A DNA stretch of 64,000 bases from Nephrocerus scutellatus (Eukaryota; Arthropoda; Insecta; Diptera; Pipunculidae), in assembly GCA_947095585.1 (NCBI GenBank), contig OX352761.1:140460277-140524276 (forward strand). Direction: 5' to 3'. The notes under the pieces were generated by a model, which was given only the letters and a program-made list of their open reading frames with translations, made no database searches and was not told the DNA's origin. Position 1 is the stretch's first letter; every line of letters begins with the position of its first letter. The translations under genes were made by a program, and so were the position numbers. Shown here piece by piece: positions 48,401 to 63,400 of this stretch.

Positions 48401-51400
48401 TAGCCTGCCCGATTGTCATATGGATGACTCTCGAATGCGTGGTGGTGAATGTAAGGCTTGTTCTGATTCCGAGCGTCAGCTGTGGAACGCCCATGGTGAT
48501 GGTGTAACCATCAGACACACAGCCAAAGGAACAAAAAGTCATCACGGACCATCGCACCCAAGACTTAAATGAAAAATGCGCATAATCAACAATTAACCTC
48601 GCCTATTAGGCGGCTTGCTCTGACCGTTGTCCGTTGTCCGCCGTCCGGCAGGCTCTGCTTGCTTCCTGCATGCATAACAAGTTTTTGTTAGTTTTCAAAA
48701 TTGCCAATCAAAAACCCAATTAACAACTACGGATGAGTTGCGTTGCTTTTTGCCCTGCGAACGACCAGATGAACAATGCAACTTGCAACCACTGACACTG
48801 ACACCGCAACCAATTCAGCCAGGCACTATGGTCAGACTGTTCCGGCCAGAATGGGGCACAAAACAAAAACAATGCACAAAAAGTCAGAAAAGGAAAAGGA
48901 TTTGCTCCCCCCCGCCCAATGTTAACAGCTGAACTATTGGCTGATTGCCATGGGGACACACATAGTGCGGCGTCACTTGTGGAGTGATCTACCGTGATAG
49001 ATAACGACGATGATGGTGAAGTGCCATGAACCATGGATATCTCTATATTTTGTTTGTTTTTTCTGTTTTAATAATTGAACGATACAATTTTTTATTATGA
49101 ATATTTTGGAAGAGCGAGTAGGTGAGTGGGGGGAGGTGGGATCGTTGCATGGTTCACTTTCAAATAGTATCTTCGAAAAAGGCAATCACTTTTCGGTGAT
49201 AGATCCACACTTGTTTTTTAGAAGAAACGCTATGTTTGTTCTTAGTCTGGTTAAGGGTTACCATCGTTGTAAGTTGCTTTAAGGCAACAGTAATTTTGGA
49301 CAACATCGCTTGCTTAAGTAAGCGGATTTTTTGTATGCAACTGGTGCCATTGAGTAATAATGGGTGTTTTTTTAAAAGAGAACTTCAAATTGTAAAAAAT
49401 AACTAACATAAAAATTTAATTTTAACCAAATTGCTTTCTTCATTCGAAAGATCAATACATGGCATTAAGAGTTGAAAGTAATTTCAGTCATATGGCCACA
49501 GCGACTGTTCTAGACGAGTCACATTCAGCGGCCCTATCATGATTTCCACCGCGAGTCGTAATCTATTTCGATATCTTCTTTTCGACCCGCTTCAACTTAG
49601 GTATCATGAATTCCTCTTTCGAAGAGATTATAAACGCACCCATTGAAGTCATAAGAGTACTCATTTAACGTCAGACTGACTTGACAAACAACTGTTGATG
49701 GTCGACAGTTGTTTGTCAAGTCAGTCAATAAAGAAATGTCAATTGTCAATCGAAAAAATGTACGCCTTCTTTTTGTTGGCGGAACTTTTTTCGATTTCGA
49801 AATAGATGGCGGACAGGTATCGTGTTTGGTAATTCCATGTTCACGATATCGTGTAAAAATTGTTTCGCAGCGGAAATTATGAAAGGGCCCATGGACGTTA
49901 AATTTTGGGTCATTTTTTCGAGAACTGCTGCCCGTATGTTACAAATAAAACGAACAATGTTGGTCTCCACTGCTTCAATTGTTGCTGGTTTATCAGCATA
50001 TACCAGTGGCTTCATGTGGCCCTACAGGAAATAATCGAGAGGTGTCAAATCGCACAAACTTAGAGGCCAATTGGCAGGAACAATTTTCGAAATCCTCTTA
50101 TCGCCAAATTTTAATCTCAATACGTCGATGGTTGCCGTCGCCGTATTGCACGTAGCGCCACCCCCTTGAAATCACATCTTGTCCGAAACAATGTCATTTA
50201 CATTTGCAAACAAAAAATCATTTGTCACGATCTCAATTGACTGTAACGCAAACATCGGCCTCATTTTTGAAGAAATAAGAAATGCACCAAAGGGTGCATT
50301 TTTCTGGATGTAATGGAGTCTATATAGTCTCTTATGGCTTTGTCTCCCTCCATATGCGACAATTTCGTTTAATAATAAACCTGTTAGACTAAAAATAGCC
50401 CTTATCGCTAAACACAATTCCTACCTGCTCTAGTGCCCAATCGACGAAGGAACGACGCATATGATGGTCTCGTGGCTTTAATTCCTGTACCAGCTGGATC
50501 TTATACGGGTATGGCCCAAGATCTTTTCGCAAAATTTCACAAGTATTGGATTGACAATTATGTGCGCCATAAAAATAACGAAGTCGTCTATAAGTTGCGC
50601 TAATCGAAGACTGATTTTCAAATTGAATTTGTATAATTTTTTACAAAAAATGTTATCCATCGGAGATACACATGCGTATAAAATTTGAATCGGGTACATT
50701 TTGTAAAATATTTGTATGGGTTGCCCCCAACCCCGAGGCCTCAAAATTTTAATAGAAAGTCTTGTCATTGTAGATGCGCAAAGTTTTTATAAAATCGGGC
50801 TTTAGGAAGTATTGATCACAGGATTTGGTGTGCCAGCCAGCCAAGCAGCCAGCCAGCACGCGAAGTTAATATAGAAGAGAGTTTAGAAAAAATTATATGT
50901 GACCCCCCGCCATAGGGACCGATCACTTGAAAACTTGTTTGGGATCCCCTCGTGTCCGGGGCACGATGACTTCCAAATTTTAGTAGAAAGTGTTGTCACC
51001 GGAGATAGAGATGTATACAAAGTAAGAAGGGCTTTAGAAAGTGGGTTTAGAATTGATAACAAGATTCCACCTCCGACAAATAAACAGACAGACAACTTGG
51101 CACGCGAAGTTAATTAAGAGAATTCTTACAAAACACCCTTTATAAATTATACGTGGAGAGCTTTGATAAAAATAGTAAAAAACTAAAAAAAAAACTAATA
51201 TGACCCTTTATTTGACAAAACAGATCTAATCTAAAATGGACCTAATTGTTGTTTATCTTCGCCAAAGAGCTTCTTAGGAACCCTTTTAAAAATCTGGAAT
51301 ATGATGCCGTAAACCTAAGGAAAACGCTTACAAATATTTCAGGAAACCAAACGAATGCGCTGCAAGAAGTTTTACAAAGATATTCAGTGTAATGTAATGC

Positions 51401-54400
51401 CTCCATGGTTCATTTGTATCGGGGCACTCGACCCTTTCTAAAATTCAATCCGAACGTTCTTATTTTGATATAAAACTTCTCATCAGTTTGTTATCTCATC
51501 TTAAACATCAAAGTTTTCTTTTTGTAGTCGCGAATATTGGCAACCCTGTCATGTTATCATAAAAGTGGTCACTACTTTGAGAATCGATTGTGCGCAGCAT
51601 GTAAAATATTAGTCTTTTGTAAGTTGGTACAATAAAAATATGGAAACTTCAATACTTTAGGATTACACATATTTGAAAGGCTGAAGAGAATCCTTTTTTG
51701 GGATTAAAAATGGAATATGTTCTCGGTGCAATGTCAATATCAAGCAATCGAAGCGCTCTGACTGTGTTGTTGCAAGCTGAATGAGGGTGATAGGAAGCCC
51801 CCCCCCCTCTTGTTACACCTCTCTGGAATATTCGCTAATGACACGCACACACACACTCACACATCTATTGAATACTTACGTGTAACACACACAAATAGAC
51901 ATCCTCATTAGTTGTCCGTTTGAGTAATTTACTCGCCGAAATTATTGTGTTCGCCAGTAATTGACATTGGGGAACGAACTTCGATGTCCACTCAATCAAG
52001 CTGAAATTTAGTGTCCAAACTAATTTTGCATGAACATCACTGCAGTGTATGGAGCTGTAAAACGAGAAAGAGACAGAGAGAGAGAGAGAGAGAGACAGTG
52101 TGAATGGTGCGTGATTTAATTAGAAAATGTTCAAATCCTAATATAGAAAGTACGCTACGCGTTGCAACTGCGTTCGTTCAATGCGACATCGACATCGCTG
52201 TGGTCCTCCTTTGTTGTGGCAAATTGACCTCAGGTGATGTCTGACGTTGGTCAATTGGTTTGCTAGCAGATTGAGCGGTTACGTGGTCAAATGGTTTGGT
52301 TTTCAAACGACAGATAACGCGATGGAAAATCTATTAAAATTAAAGTGAAAAAGTTTTAGAACTTCCAGGTAGAAGTGATGGGATACAATTAGGAGCAACT
52401 GCAGACGGGTTGCCTAAGTTCATATGTATTTACACATTAATGTAATAACTTCGCAACCACAAGAGAGCAGGCGTGACAGTCTCGTTATTGTCAATAGTTT
52501 GCTGGAAGTCATCACTCATGTAAAGCCACACAGAGCAGAGAATTTCTTAACCAAGGACTTAGCAACTGGACAATTAAGATTGTATGTTGCTGGGATGAAA
52601 GTTTCAAAAAGTTTGCATAATCTAAACAATCGGTTAACCAGGAATACCTTTCTGGAAAGGGCTGTTTGTATTAAGAATTATGCGGATATGAACAAACCAC
52701 TACATACCACTAAACATCAGCAGTTGCATCTGATTTTCCCTCAACACACATGCATGTTTCAGGAAGAACTCGAGGTCAAAGGACCTGCACGATTCCTACA
52801 ATAAATCACCTACCCCATCGCACTCACCTTTCGAGAACTATGCCATGCCTGCTTATATAGCCGACGATCAGATCCCTCAGCATCGACAGCTCCTCACTTA
52901 ATTTTCCAATTGTTGTATTCGTTTTCGAGCAGCACTCCAGCAGGCACAGCAAGCCGGCCAGAGTGGCGTTGCGAATGAACGCATGTGAACTCTTTAAGTA
53001 GTAGGTTACCAGAGCGCACAAATGCTGTAGTTCGCCTAATGATGGTATCAGCATCGCCTGGGTTTTACACAATAAGTAGATTATGTGCTGAAATATAGGG
53101 AGGCGGTGGAGTTAGTTACTATATACGAGTAGAGTGCCACCCTCTAGATCGAAACTTTAGCCCAAGTACGAGAAGATACGATAAGTAATTCTAATCATAC
53201 CTGATGTGATATTGTATCATCCAATGGAATTGCTTCCTGCAACTTTAAAGCTTTGTCCTTAATACATTTAATTTGTTCACGACTATCGCATATTTCACAG
53301 AACTTTACCAGATTCGGAAGGACCAGAATGTGATTGCACTGGAAAAAGATAACAGAATTATTGATTATTATACAGCCTTCATAAGGGCAAGAGCAAGTGC
53401 TCTAGATGCCTTTGACAATTATTTTAAGTACACACACCCACTCAAATGAAATGAGAAGCAAAACTGCGTACACTAAAGGATGTTGATGCTTTGTCACACT
53501 TAAAATGAAACTATCTGATATACTAGTTGCCAATGTATTTAGACTAACAGGAGAAATTGTATAGAAATGTGGAGTGGGGTGAGAGTGACCTCTTAAACCT
53601 TACCTATTATAACTTTTCAGGGAAATAATTTTATCTATTGAAATATCTCAGTCAAGGACTTCGATACAGCAGCTTAACCCAATACAAAGTACATAGTACG
53701 AAAGGCAAAGAGGGTATGACGGCAAATAAAGATTTCTCTTCAAACTTGAAACAAATGCATACTATGGCGTACTATGCATAATCTTCCGCACGGCACAAAT
53801 CACGCCCCTAAACAAGATAACGATTTGTAAATAACAATAAAAGTGCAGCGCTTCCTCCCCCTCCCCATCCCGCAACATCTGCTGATTTCATTTCGTACAG
53901 AATTTATGTGCCAAGAACGAGCGAGGTGCTAAATTTGAATTGAAGTTTCAATGGTGGTTAGCCGCCAAATTTTATCTCCCGTCTTTTATCCCTGAGGGAT
54001 GATAAAACAGAATGGCAGCAAAACGACAATGAATGAGTGACGAGCGAACGCGGCATGGTATAATACTGCAGACGACACATATTTTCAATTGCTCAACAGA
54101 GCACAAGCACCATCACCAGACTCAATCACACTCGTAGTACGTGCGTTCATTGGAAGCCTCGGCGTTTGCGAGCAACCTAATCCCGCCCTGGGCATAGCCA
54201 AACATACAGAGTGCAAATTTTGACAAAATTTATAACGAAACATAATGTTGTTCCCTCATAGACACATCCGTCGCTGTGCTGCCGAATGCATGCATAATGT
54301 ATAATTCAAAAGCGAAGGACTTCTCATTAGCATATGCGAAGCACACAACCTCACACACATCACAAAATCAAAGCGTTTTTGTGATCCTACTGGGGATGAT

Positions 54401-57400
54401 GCGTCTATCATTTTTAGGTCAAACGCATACGTTAAAAAGCGGATCTGTAGGACAATTTCAAATTTGCAATTACTACAACTTCTATCTCAAAAAGGACCCA
54501 CTGCTACTATATACATACCTCAATAATTTGCATTAAAACGTCAAATATTAATTGCGAGCTGCTCTTAAAATCGATTCCGGAATTTTCGGTGAAATATTGG
54601 AAATTTCTTGTCGATGTATCCTCGGCGCTTTGGCTTCCTGTAATGGCTTGCTCAGCAGCGACATTACTTCCGTCTAGTGCCAACGGGACAGAGGATGCTT
54701 CCGAATCTGCGCTGCCGACGGATGGACTAATCGACTGCGAATAGGACTCCATTTGCTGCCAAATGAAATTTAGATCGTACTGATTTGGTAGAAAGTACTT
54801 GGTACCGATAACGTTGTCCTCGCAATTGCAATTGGTGTTCCTGGTGATTGACGATGACAGATTTCGCTCCAAATTCGGATAATAGAAAATGTTCGAATCA
54901 GATACGATTAGCTGGACTTTGTGCAATTTTTTCATACTGAAATGGAAACAAACAAAAATATAAAGAGAAGGAAATGTTTTATAATTGAAAGTGAAATAAA
55001 TCTATATACTAATTGCCCTTGTCACTTGCATACTCACTCACTCACTCATAAAGAAAGAAAGTACGTTGTCCTCGCAATTGCAGTTGGTGTTCACGGTAAT
55101 TAACGATGACAGATTTTGCTCCAAATTCAGATTCAGATCACTCACTCACCCCACTCACCTCACCCACCTCACCCACCTCACCCACCTCACCCACCTCACC
55201 CACCTCACTCACGTCACTCACCTTACTTACCTCTTACCTCACTCACCCCACTCACCCCACTCACCTCACCCACCTCACTCACGTCCCTCACCTTACTTAC
55301 CTCTTACCTTAATCACCTCACTCACCCACTAACCTTACTCACCTTACTCACCTCACACACCTCACACGCACCATTGTGATCCTAAAACTTTGATGAAATA
55401 TCATTAATATACTATTTCAGTGATAATGGAACACAGCAACATAGGCGTGGAAAAATATACTGTGTGCTATTGCACACGTGTTTGTGTTTGTCTGTCATGT
55501 CGAACCCATTTAGAAAAAAGCTATTTATTCTGAAGACGAAGAAAGAATCTTCAAAAATCTTCCTTTAGTTTACTTTTACTATATATTAGAATTTGTTGAA
55601 CCATACCGTACACGATTAAGAGTAATCGTACGTACGGGTACCGGAAAAAATGGAACATGGTGACGAGGACATTCCAAATCTATCATAAATTTACTAACTT
55701 TTTGTCATAATTTGCATTTTTTTATCAGTTCATGTCTTGAGAAAAGCCAAAATTCATAGTCCACACATTAAGAATCTTTCACCTTTTCCTGTGGATCACA
55801 TTGATACAACCAAATGTACTCGTAGCTTGGCAAAATCTGAAATTTCTTATCTGGCATAAATTTAATGAACAAGAGCGGTACGATCATACGAGGAAAATAT
55901 AAAAATGTCCTCCCAACTGAAAGGTAATATTAAGCCATCTTAGTTGCAATATTTCAAAGAGCATTTACGAGCATCTAAGCACTGACCTTCAACCCCCACA
56001 CTAAGCAAAATTCATAATTTTCATGGTGGAACAAGAGCAATTTATATATTAAGCTCTTGGTTTACATAATCGTGCGAACTACATGGATTTTTCCTTTCGA
56101 GCAATTAAGACGCCACCACCTCCACCCACTCAGTCCCATATTAAGGATGCATTGCACTAACTCTGCTAAACATAGCCGGAAGATGCTGCCGCCATAAATG
56201 CTGAGGCAGTTTCGTATCTGTGCCCGGCACGCGGTATCGTTTGTAATACAAACAAATAAATAACAATGTTAATGCCATTGAACGAAAGCGAAAAATAATC
56301 CCTTGTTATGATCCATTCATACCAGCCGGTCTTAATGGACATTACGTGGTACATGTTTGCAATATACGAGTAAGCCCTCCCACACACCCGTACACGTATA
56401 TGTGTGCATTAACTACAAAACGATTGCACAATTATTTGTTAATGTTAGCCCTTGTATCCCGGTTAACTTTGTTAATGGATGATTCTCATATTGGAAGCCA
56501 TAAATTGTTATATTTGCTTAAGAATACGACGGTGGTGTAGAGATGGGATGAAGGAATGATGTGAGTTACATTTTTAAAGATGCGACTAAATTTTTTTAAG
56601 TTTCTTTTATAAGCTTACTAGTTAGTATTCGAATGTTAAAACATTTCAAACTTAATGAAAAACACGTTACTACTCGATATAGCCACTTTTAGCGCGGTCG
56701 AGTTTCTTAACGAAACCATTGCATGCTGCACGAACGTGACCCGTTGGTATTTTGGTCCATTCTCTACGGAGAGCTGTCTCCAATGGATCCACACTTTCAT
56801 ATCTTTTTGTCGACACCTTGGCCTCCAAAATGGATTATTTAGAAAAGACCATTGGATTCGAGTCTGGTGAGTATGGATTCCATTGTTTGCGAAAAAATGA
56901 AATTTGGAACGTGACTTTGTAAAAATTGTTGTGTCAAGCGAGCTTTATGAGAGGGTACTGAGTCCTGTTGGCATGTACAGCGGTTGTTTTTTTGTATGCC
57001 CAAGGTAGCTAAATAGTGTACAGGTTGATTCTCCAAACAAACATTTTACGATTTGTCCATACTAACAACGAACTACCAAGAACATAAGGTGCTGCTTGAA
57101 ATATGATACCTGGCATCTGATATTATTTAGGGAAAGTAAATTGTGGGTCAAAAATTTAAGCACCTAAATCAGAGGTAGTTGTACAATAACATCACGAGGC
57201 TTTGCTTCCCAGCCAACCGAAAAAATTCGGTTTCTGGAATCGCAAACTTGGGATGGCTTTGAAACAACTTCACGACCTTTTTTTTAAATATTTTTGATAT
57301 GCAAGACGGACTTTAGAAACTACATTTATTATTTAAGGACGTTTATGGCTGCAGCCCGTCATACAAATAAACAGTTGGGGCCGTATAATTCAATTTAATA

Positions 57401-60400
57401 TCAATTGTCAATACAATGAAAATATTTCTCCATTTTATTTAAAAGTGTTGCTCCCATTATGGTTTGTGTCTCTGTTAAAATTCACAGGTTTAGCCAATTA
57501 GTATATAAAGGAAATATATAGGGTCATTCGAAATCATCTTCTTTTCTTTCTCTATGTCCTATATCCCCTTGTGGGTCCTAGGGCCTCTACTACGCCTACG
57601 CGTGCGGTTTCTGCCATGAGCTTCAGCTCTCTCCAACTCTTCCCCAATTGCCATAACTCCTCCTCAACTGTTCTGCACCATGTATTTCTCGGATGACCCG
57701 TTGTTCTACCATCCTGAGATAACGAATTCCATTGCATTGCTGAGCATTTGCTATGGAACTGTCGCCTTTTCGGAGTGTATGACCACTGCCACTTCCGTCG
57801 TTGGATGTTTGTGCCTATTGGCTCCTGATCCGTTCTTTGGTAAAGGTGATCGTTAGAGATACGGTTAGGCCAGAAAACTCTTAAGATGTTCCGTAGGCAC
57901 CTATTAACGAACGTTTGTAATCTTTTTGTGATAGTAGCGGTCACCTTCCAAGTGCTGCACCCATCCAATAGAACAGATTTAACATTTGAACGGAACAGTC
58001 GCAACTGGGTGTTTAAGCTGATCGCATTGCTTCGCCATATCATGGACATCATTCCAAACACTGATTTGCCATTCGAAAACATGTGTTTACATAACTTTGG
58101 AAGTTATCGGGGGCCGCGTCGTGGGGCTCTCATATAAATTACTTCAAAATTAACCCGATTTCATTGCACACTTTGCACACATGTGTATATACCATGACAA
58201 CTGTTTTCATATAAATTTGGAAGTGATCGGACCCCAAGATACACTTACAATAAGCAACTACCAATGTAAAAATGGCATAACAGAGTGAGCAGAGCGACAA
58301 AAATGAGAATAGAAATACAAAATATGTTATTAACCCATCATGCAACTTTTTCAATAAAGTCCTCTTGAAAATTTAATGAAGGGATAATTCCCTACCCTTG
58401 CCACTTGAGAGTTCTTTGAGCTCATAGGGTAGTTTTCAATCTATTTTCCAGCTTTTATGCATTTACCAACCATTTTGAATGCAATAACAAAATAATTACA
58501 TTACATACATGCGAGTATCAAAAATTCCTTTGTATGTTTCAGATTTTGAAACGAAGATATTTTCATTTCGGGTTAAGCGACAGAGTTTGGCATTGTTTGT
58601 GTTTTAATTTTCATATTTATTTATTGTACTTGATGTTTTCCATCGTTACACTAATATACGAGTACCTGGTTATGGGTAAGGTCATAGGGAGAGGTGGTAC
58701 ATACGCAGTTTATTGTTGGAGACGTTTGCACGTAGTATAAGTTCTTTACTTTGATGGCTACTGTCTGCTGTTGAAAGCTTCGATAGAGCACTTTGCAAAC
58801 AAACAGTGGCTTCAGCCATTTGGACATACATATTCACACCGGCTCTCATACACACACAAGCACACGGGACAGACAGACAGACATGTCATACTCACCTAAT
58901 GCTATCGCAGTTAATGCGACCCCATCTCGTTGTGTGATGAAAATGCGAAAGTTTATTGCCCACAATTGGAAAAGTTTTGAACGTAATTAAAAGTTCCAAA
59001 ATCGCTTCCAAGCAAGTGCTTTTAATTTGGAATTGTTCCTGCTGGTCGACCATATTCTCATCGTAAACTTTATTGATTAGCAGCAGGAATGTCATAAAGT
59101 ACTCCTCAAAATGTTGTCGCGTAGTGAAACCGAAAATTGATAATCTGAAAAGGGAAGAACAGAAGAACGGAAGGAATGCTCAGTTACAGTTTAGCTATTG
59201 GCAAATACTCAGCCCAGCCAGTGGTGGGTGGTTAAAAGATATTTCTCGTAACACAAAAGGGTGTGTTCACTTTCACCCCCGGGTTCTCCATCCATTCTCC
59301 CGCCAGCTATAAATTTGCATTGTGAAGCGGTACACTTTTCTCGCTATAATGCACAAAAATGTCCCACTATAGCTGAAGATAATAATTCATATCCTTGGCT
59401 GAAGCAATCGCTTCCACCTACAGAACAACAAGATAATAGCCATTGCCATCCTGATCCAAGTTTGAATGTAGAATGAGCTTAGTTTGGTTTACAGTTTGAT
59501 GCCTGACTACCATTGCAAGTAAATCTTTAAAGCTATAACAGAACGTGTCGTCGTCCTATAATGCCGTCGGGAGGACTCGGTAATGGTGCTGGATGGAGGA
59601 CGCTTGTATTTCTCGTGCGGTTCAGTCGTTTGGCTGAAGCTGTTCTGGAGTGCGCAATTAGTAAGACAATTTTGCCAGATGAAAGGGAATGATTTGTTTG
59701 TTACACCAAGAAGGAAGGGGGAAATTGTCGTCACCATCACCGTCGTCGTCGTCATAGTTGTTGACGTCATCCTTATCGGCACTTTCGTCTAACAAGTCAG
59801 TGAGTTAGTATCATGTGTGATATTTTGGTTTGCTGTCTTTTGGCTTCCTGCAGCAGTGTACAGAAGAAGTTTGGCTTCATATTTTAGTTGTTACTGCAGC
59901 GGACAGGACGGACAAACACACACACACACACACACATAGACAGATAACCTACAACAACATGCGAATCAAATGTAAATTACATGGCACACTAGCGACGATG
60001 AGCCAATTATGGTAGATACTCGTATCACCGTATCTTCGTACGTTGGGGTATTACGGCATAATGCTGTTCCGGTTGTCCCCAGCCAGTTAGATGTTCATTT
60101 AGGCTTTGGTGGTGAAATCATAAATCATTCTTGCGATTACTTTATGACGTGCAGTTGTTCTGGACGACACTGCAAAGGCAGAGTGAGACATTTCGCCAGG
60201 GGCTATTTGAAGTGACTTTGTTTCCGGTTGTTGAGCCAGAATTGATAATTGCATTTGTTTAAAAACAAAATAATTTAATTAACACATTGCATTTGGAAGG
60301 ACGACGGCAGGCACGAGGTGTGAAGGCGTCGCTCAGTCACTCAATTCGTCTCATTAAAATTATCGCTTAAAAACGGTCGGCAAAACAATAACTAACCCTT

Positions 60401-63400
60401 ATCCAAACAGGTGATTTCCTACCGAAATGTGGACTTTGAATACAGATAACGTTCAGGAGGCTTTATGTACAAAAAATGCATCAATTGTGTAATGCGCTTC
60501 TTACTACCGACGTGCAAACATCGATGCTCGAAAATTAATGAAGATGGAAGATATGTATCTGTTCTGTAGGAACTCAAGACAAGCGAAAAGTTCAGCTTCT
60601 TCTTAAAGAAATACTTGTAGTAGCTATAGTGTTACAGCTTATCATGTGATTCTTGCTGATCCCTGTTTAAGGTTCTAAAAGCTTTTGAAAAAATCACCAT
60701 TGAATTCGACACCAAAACCATGCGGACGTCATCCAGTTTGGTATCCTTTTTGTAATCTTTAAACAGATAAAGTCTATTGGATTAACGTGAATACCTGCCA
60801 GGAAGGCTCTACAGCACGGTTGTCTTTGAACACGGATTAGTTAAACGACAATCACGGTCCACCTCACTGATAGGATCAGGTCCTATCTTAAATCCTTGCC
60901 GACTTATAGATGACGGCAACCAGTTGTATAATGCGAAGTCCCACGTCGGGCATATACTCTGATGCAATACACTGATGCACCAATGCCATCAGTCTACCCG
61001 CATTTGGGAATTAAACCACAGCCACTAAGATGATCTTGCCCAGAACAACCTGGGTCCACAACCAAAAGTTTGCACAGTTTCAACTACCAGAGATTAACCT
61101 CATCTATGGGCACTTTCAACCTTCCTAGGAACCAATGCAACCTTGGTTAGATCTATCATCAAAGGCCTCAGTTCGTTCAGCATGTGTTTCTGGGCGGTTG
61201 ATAAAGCAGACCCTAGCATCACCGAACATCCGGAACCTTGAACCATATCATTTGCCACTAGGATAGTAAACTAACCTAGGCTTTTTCGTAAACGACCTGC
61301 AAGTTGTGTGACCGGGCCAATAAATACGAAGATAGTGCCATAACCACATTCTAAGTACCAGCAGTCCAGTCATTTTATGTCCCGGAGAGTCCAAGTATCC
61401 CACCGATTGATAGAGTAACATAAAATGGCCCCCTCGCGGAGCAATCTATGATCTGTCGGCAACTAATATGCAAAACTCTAATCTTCAAATAAGTACTTAC
61501 TTAAGGCTGTAAGCTTTGGCTTTAATGTCAATGTCAGGGCGGCGATAGTGAAACAATCCACGGTGGACATTCATGCTAAGAGCCTTGCGTTTATCCGGCC
61601 GGATTAAACGAATAATATCGTGCCCCGCAACACAACACAACGCGACCAGCCCAAACGCACTATTACCTTTTAACAAATTTCCGCAAAACATCAACATCGC
61701 TGAGGTTCTCCACCGGAATCGATGGCAGTTTCCCATTTGAATTTTGAATCTGAGTGTCATGATGTCGTCCTCCAACGGCGCCAATGCCAGCAGTAACTAC
61801 TCCGGCTACTCCAGTGCTATTCTGTTGCTGAACTATCTCGAATGGGGTCACAGCATATGCATAAAATTGGTTCGTTCGCAATATTGAGATTCCAATCGAT
61901 TTGAAAATCTTCTGCAGATACATAGAAATGGAATAGAATAGAAAATATTTTGAATAAGAAAATTATTAGATGCGAAGACAGAGAATAGGAAAATAAAAAC
62001 TATGCTCATCTGTGTCGATGAATTGGCAGTTGGGAATAGCCAACGCATTGGATGGGCGTGTGGGATGTGCAGCAGATTGCGCTCGTAATCATGGAATACA
62101 TACCATTGGCACTTGTGCTCCCTCAATTTCGTTTCCCTCGCAGCTGCCTGCAATATCGCATGACGATCGTGAAGGAGCGGCACCGCATCCACCACCTCTG
62201 GTGACACCACTAGCCCGACCCGCAGTAATGGCATATCCCATTGAAGACAACGCGTACGCGGATGAAGATGATGACGGTGACGACGACGACGATGAAGAAT
62301 CGATATCAATTTTCGTCTCAATCAATTTTGCTATGAAAATGGCTTTTGGAAAATATTTCAGCATCGCCGCTTGTTCCAGAGAACATTTTTTGTCAGTGAC
62401 AGTGGCAGTTGTAACATCGCTGGAAGGTTTCGCATTTTTAGATTGCGCATCGCCCACAGCGGCATTTGCCATTCCCTCCATCGTATCCGGATCATCATCA
62501 GCTGAGTGTGACAGTCGACTACCGTCCAATGATATTTTTATTGACGCGTTGTCACCCAGACGTGTTATGCTACTGGGAGTTGTTGTACGGTGAGCAGCTT
62601 CCTGCTTCTCAACCACTTGCAGCAATTGCATTTTATTTCGTTTATAGAAAATTGTGTTTCGTATTGATTTTGTCACGGCCACAAAAAGTACATCGAGTAT
62701 TTTGATCAAACATCTATCCCTGCTAGACGGACTAGAACTGCCAGGACTAGCTACCATGCCCGAAGAACCAGCGTCAGCACTGGTGTGGCATTTTTCCGTT
62801 TGGTTAAGTTCTGTCCAAATAAATTTCTGCTTCAGCATTGCATCTATGCATTTCAAGTAGGTGTAAACATCCAGTGAAGTGATCGTGTTGTTGTTGTTGT
62901 TGTTACAGTTGTTGTCCAAAGCCTTTGTTACCATCAGGCGCTCATGTTGTCCCGTTGCGGCATCAGTGCCTCCACATCCGACTGTTGGGCTTAACAACCT
63001 TTTAGTTAGATTACAGCAAACTTCAATGAAATTCAGAAGCGTCGCTATGTAGTCCACTCTGAGCAGATGTTCGCGCAGGAATTTATCGATGAATTTCGAT
63101 TCGATGTAAATTAATGCCATCTCTTCTATTTGTTTTATATTTTCCATTAGGGATATTACTGCTGCGGCCAGAAACAGTGCATCTGGTGGCGCTCTCCGAT
63201 GACCCTTGTGATGATAGTCAACGACTGCATCGATACGTGCCATTAACACGGCGACGGCGACCTTCCCTAATGGATTCATTTTCATGTAGTGTATGTGTGG
63301 ATTAAATTGTATGCAACTGTTTCGGAATGAGGACAACATCGATTTCAAGGATGTGTCAATGGAGTGCTTCAAAACGTGCACCAAATCAAAACCTGCCGCT

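Noticed and set aside
49822..50034. Plus-strand open frame of 70 codons
   Set aside because: Shadow of the mariner transposase on the other strand.
55066..55379. Three overlapping His/Pro/Thr/Leu/Ser-rich open frames
   Set aside because: All arise from the CTCACC minisatellite, which is open in every forward frame.
61497..61784. 95-codon minus-strand frame overlapping htt exon d
   Set aside because: It is out of the htt frame and reads past the exon d donor into intron; the conserved IPVEN...RKF reading and the join to exon e show the correct frame.
62012..62593. 193-codon open frame on the plus strand
   Set aside because: It lies opposite htt exon c, is rich in acidic runs that mirror the Ser tract, and has no gene structure of its own; an antisense shadow.
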